A stretch of 14,257 bases of DNA from an uncultured Clostridia bacterium (GTDB lineage Bacteria; Bacillota; Clostridia; Christensenellales; Aristaeellaceae): contig CAKTXH010000059.1 of assembly GCA_934630975.1 (NCBI GenBank), forward strand, positions 1 to 14,257, in the 5' to 3' direction. The notes beneath the pieces were generated by a model. The model ran no database searches, was not told the origin of the DNA, and saw nothing but the letters and a program-made list of their open reading frames with translations. A program made the position numbers and the translations under genes. This document shows positions 13,373 through 14,257 of this stretch, piece after piece. Positions within the stretch are counted from its first letter, which is position 1; every line of letters starts with the position of its first letter.

Positions 13373-14257
13373 TCACCCCACCAAAATCTTGTCCGTCGGA
13401 TACTGCACCGGCGCGGGCGGCTTTCTGCGCGTGAGCAGAATCATGAACGTCATGCTGCCCAGCCTGCCCGCGTACATCAGCAGGATCAGCAGAACCCGCG
13501 ACGCGGTATTCAGCTGGCGCGTGATGCCCGCCGTCAGCCCAACGGTGTCAATCGCCGAAAACACCTCGATGAGCACCTGCTGGAGCGTGAATTCCGGCTG
13601 CATGGCGCAAATCGCCAGCGTCGCCAGCGCGCCCAGCGTCAGATACACCACGACAATGGAGCAGGCGCGGCGCAGCAGGTCGTTCTCGATCCGCCTGCCG
13701 AAGATGTGCACGTCCTCTTCGCCCTTGAGGATGGAAACCGCCGTCAGCACGACGAGCAACAGCGTCGTCGCCTTCGCGCCGCCCGCCGTCGAGCCGGAGT
13801 TGCCGCCGGTCAGCATCAGCAGCAGCGTCAGCATGCCGCCCGCCGGGCTGAGCTCGCCCGTCGGCACAGTATCAAACCCCGCGGTGCGCGGCGTAACGGC
13901 GGAAAACAGGCTCGCCCAAACGCGCGTGCCCGTCGGCATGCCCGCCATGGCCGCGTTCTTCTCCGTGATAAAGAACAGCGCGGCGGGAACGAGCACCAGA
14001 AACGCCGTCATCGCGAGCACGACCCGCGTGTGCAGGCGCAGTTTTTTCCAGCACAGGCGGTTTTTGATCAGATCCTGCCAGACCGGGAAGCCTAGCCCCG
14101 CGACCAGAATCAGCGTCATCACCGTCAGGTTGATCAACGGGTCGCCCGCGAAGCGCTCCAGCGAGGAAAACGGCCCGCTGACCGGCCCCATCAGGTCAAA
14201 GCCCGCGTTGCAGAACGCGGATATCGCGTGGAACACGCTGTACCAAAGCCCCTTCGC
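13373..14257 (-). CDS. ktrB: Ktr/Trk potassium transporter membrane subunit (5' part missing)
   Basis: Membrane subunit for K+ uptake. The reading frame runs open through the right edge, so the first ~150 of about 445 residues are outside the window; the GTG at 14236 is internal (AKGLWYSVFHAISAF reads through it). The 294 visible residues include three of the four filter repeats: FCNAGFDL (filter 2), TPRTAGFDT (filter 3) and DTVGLTAGI (filter 4). The gating-loop region GGNSGSTAGGAK lies between filters 3 and 4, with the usual M1-P-M2 hydrophobic pattern around each. It ends four bases before ktrA. TrkH is the alternative name; the small single-RCK partner favours Ktr. Confidence 0.94.
   Translation of the reverse strand, partial: AKGLWYSVFHAISAFCNAGFDLMGPVSGPFSSLERFAGDPLINLTVMTLILVAGLGFPVWQDLIKNRLCWKKLRLHTRVVLAMTAFLVLVPAALFFITEKNAAMAGMPTGTRVWASLFSAVTPRTAGFDTVPTGELSPAGGMLTLLLMLTGGNSGSTAGGAKATTLLLVVLTAVSILKGEEDVHIFGRRIENDLLRRACSIVVVYLTLGALATLAICAMQPEFTLQQVLIEVFSAIDTVGLTAGITRQLNTASRVLLILLMYAGRLGSMTFMILLTRRKPPAPVQYPTDKILVG

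Noticed and set aside
13373..14236. Complete 287-residue TrkH-like gene starting at GTG 14236
   Set aside because: The frame continues upstream to the window edge with conserved TrkH/KtrB sequence, and the first filter repeat is missing, so the gene is simply cut by the window.

Overview
The window looks like a chromosomal stretch from a GC-rich member of the Bacillota, most likely a gut-type Clostridia (Oscillospirales or Christensenellales are my best guesses; this is inference). The reasons are the greA-lysS pair, a two-gene Ktr-type potassium transporter, a type I-beta DAHP synthase, strong AGGAGG-like ribosome sites, sigma-A-type promoters, and dispersed hairpin repeats of a kind common in such genomes. 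All genes I can support lie on the minus strand, so the biology reads from high to low coordinates. No rRNA, tRNA, CRISPR or phage genes were seen. The many long plus-strand frames are antisense shadows of GC-rich genes.

From the right edge: a 5'-truncated ktrB (13373-14257) and ktrA (12718-13368) form a potassium uptake pair. A promoter (12639-12667) then fires into a 24-codon leader peptide gene (12535-12609) with Phe and Tyr codons. It is followed by mutually exclusive hairpins and an intrinsic terminator (12460-12491). This is a ribosome-mediated attenuator in front of the aromatic amino acid operon: aroF (DAHP synthase), tyrA, aroB, aroA, aroC, pheA and aroK (11383 down to 5040). Together these supply the first step, steps 2 and 5-7 of the shikimate pathway, and the branches to prephenate, phenylpyruvate and hydroxyphenylpyruvate. 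aroD/aroQ (dehydroquinase) and aroE are not in the window.

The operon continues without a visible terminator into a surface-polymer acylation pair. An MBOAT acyltransferase (3511-5043) overlaps aroK by ATGA, and it is followed by a membrane-anchored SGNH/GDSL protein (2044-3420) and a YhcH/YjgK-family cupin (1579-2028). A perfect consensus promoter (1522-1550) with a leader hairpin then starts greA (947-1429) and lysS (3' part beyond position 1).

Four intergenic gaps inside the long operon are filled by inverted-repeat elements of two families: 6660-6788 and 10336-10483 (long, roughly 50-base arms), and 3452-3504 and 9201-9244 (short double hairpins with compensating changes). One long element supplies the ribosome-binding site of pheA and reaches into the stop codon of aroC. 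The most notable finding is the Phe/Tyr leader-peptide attenuator.
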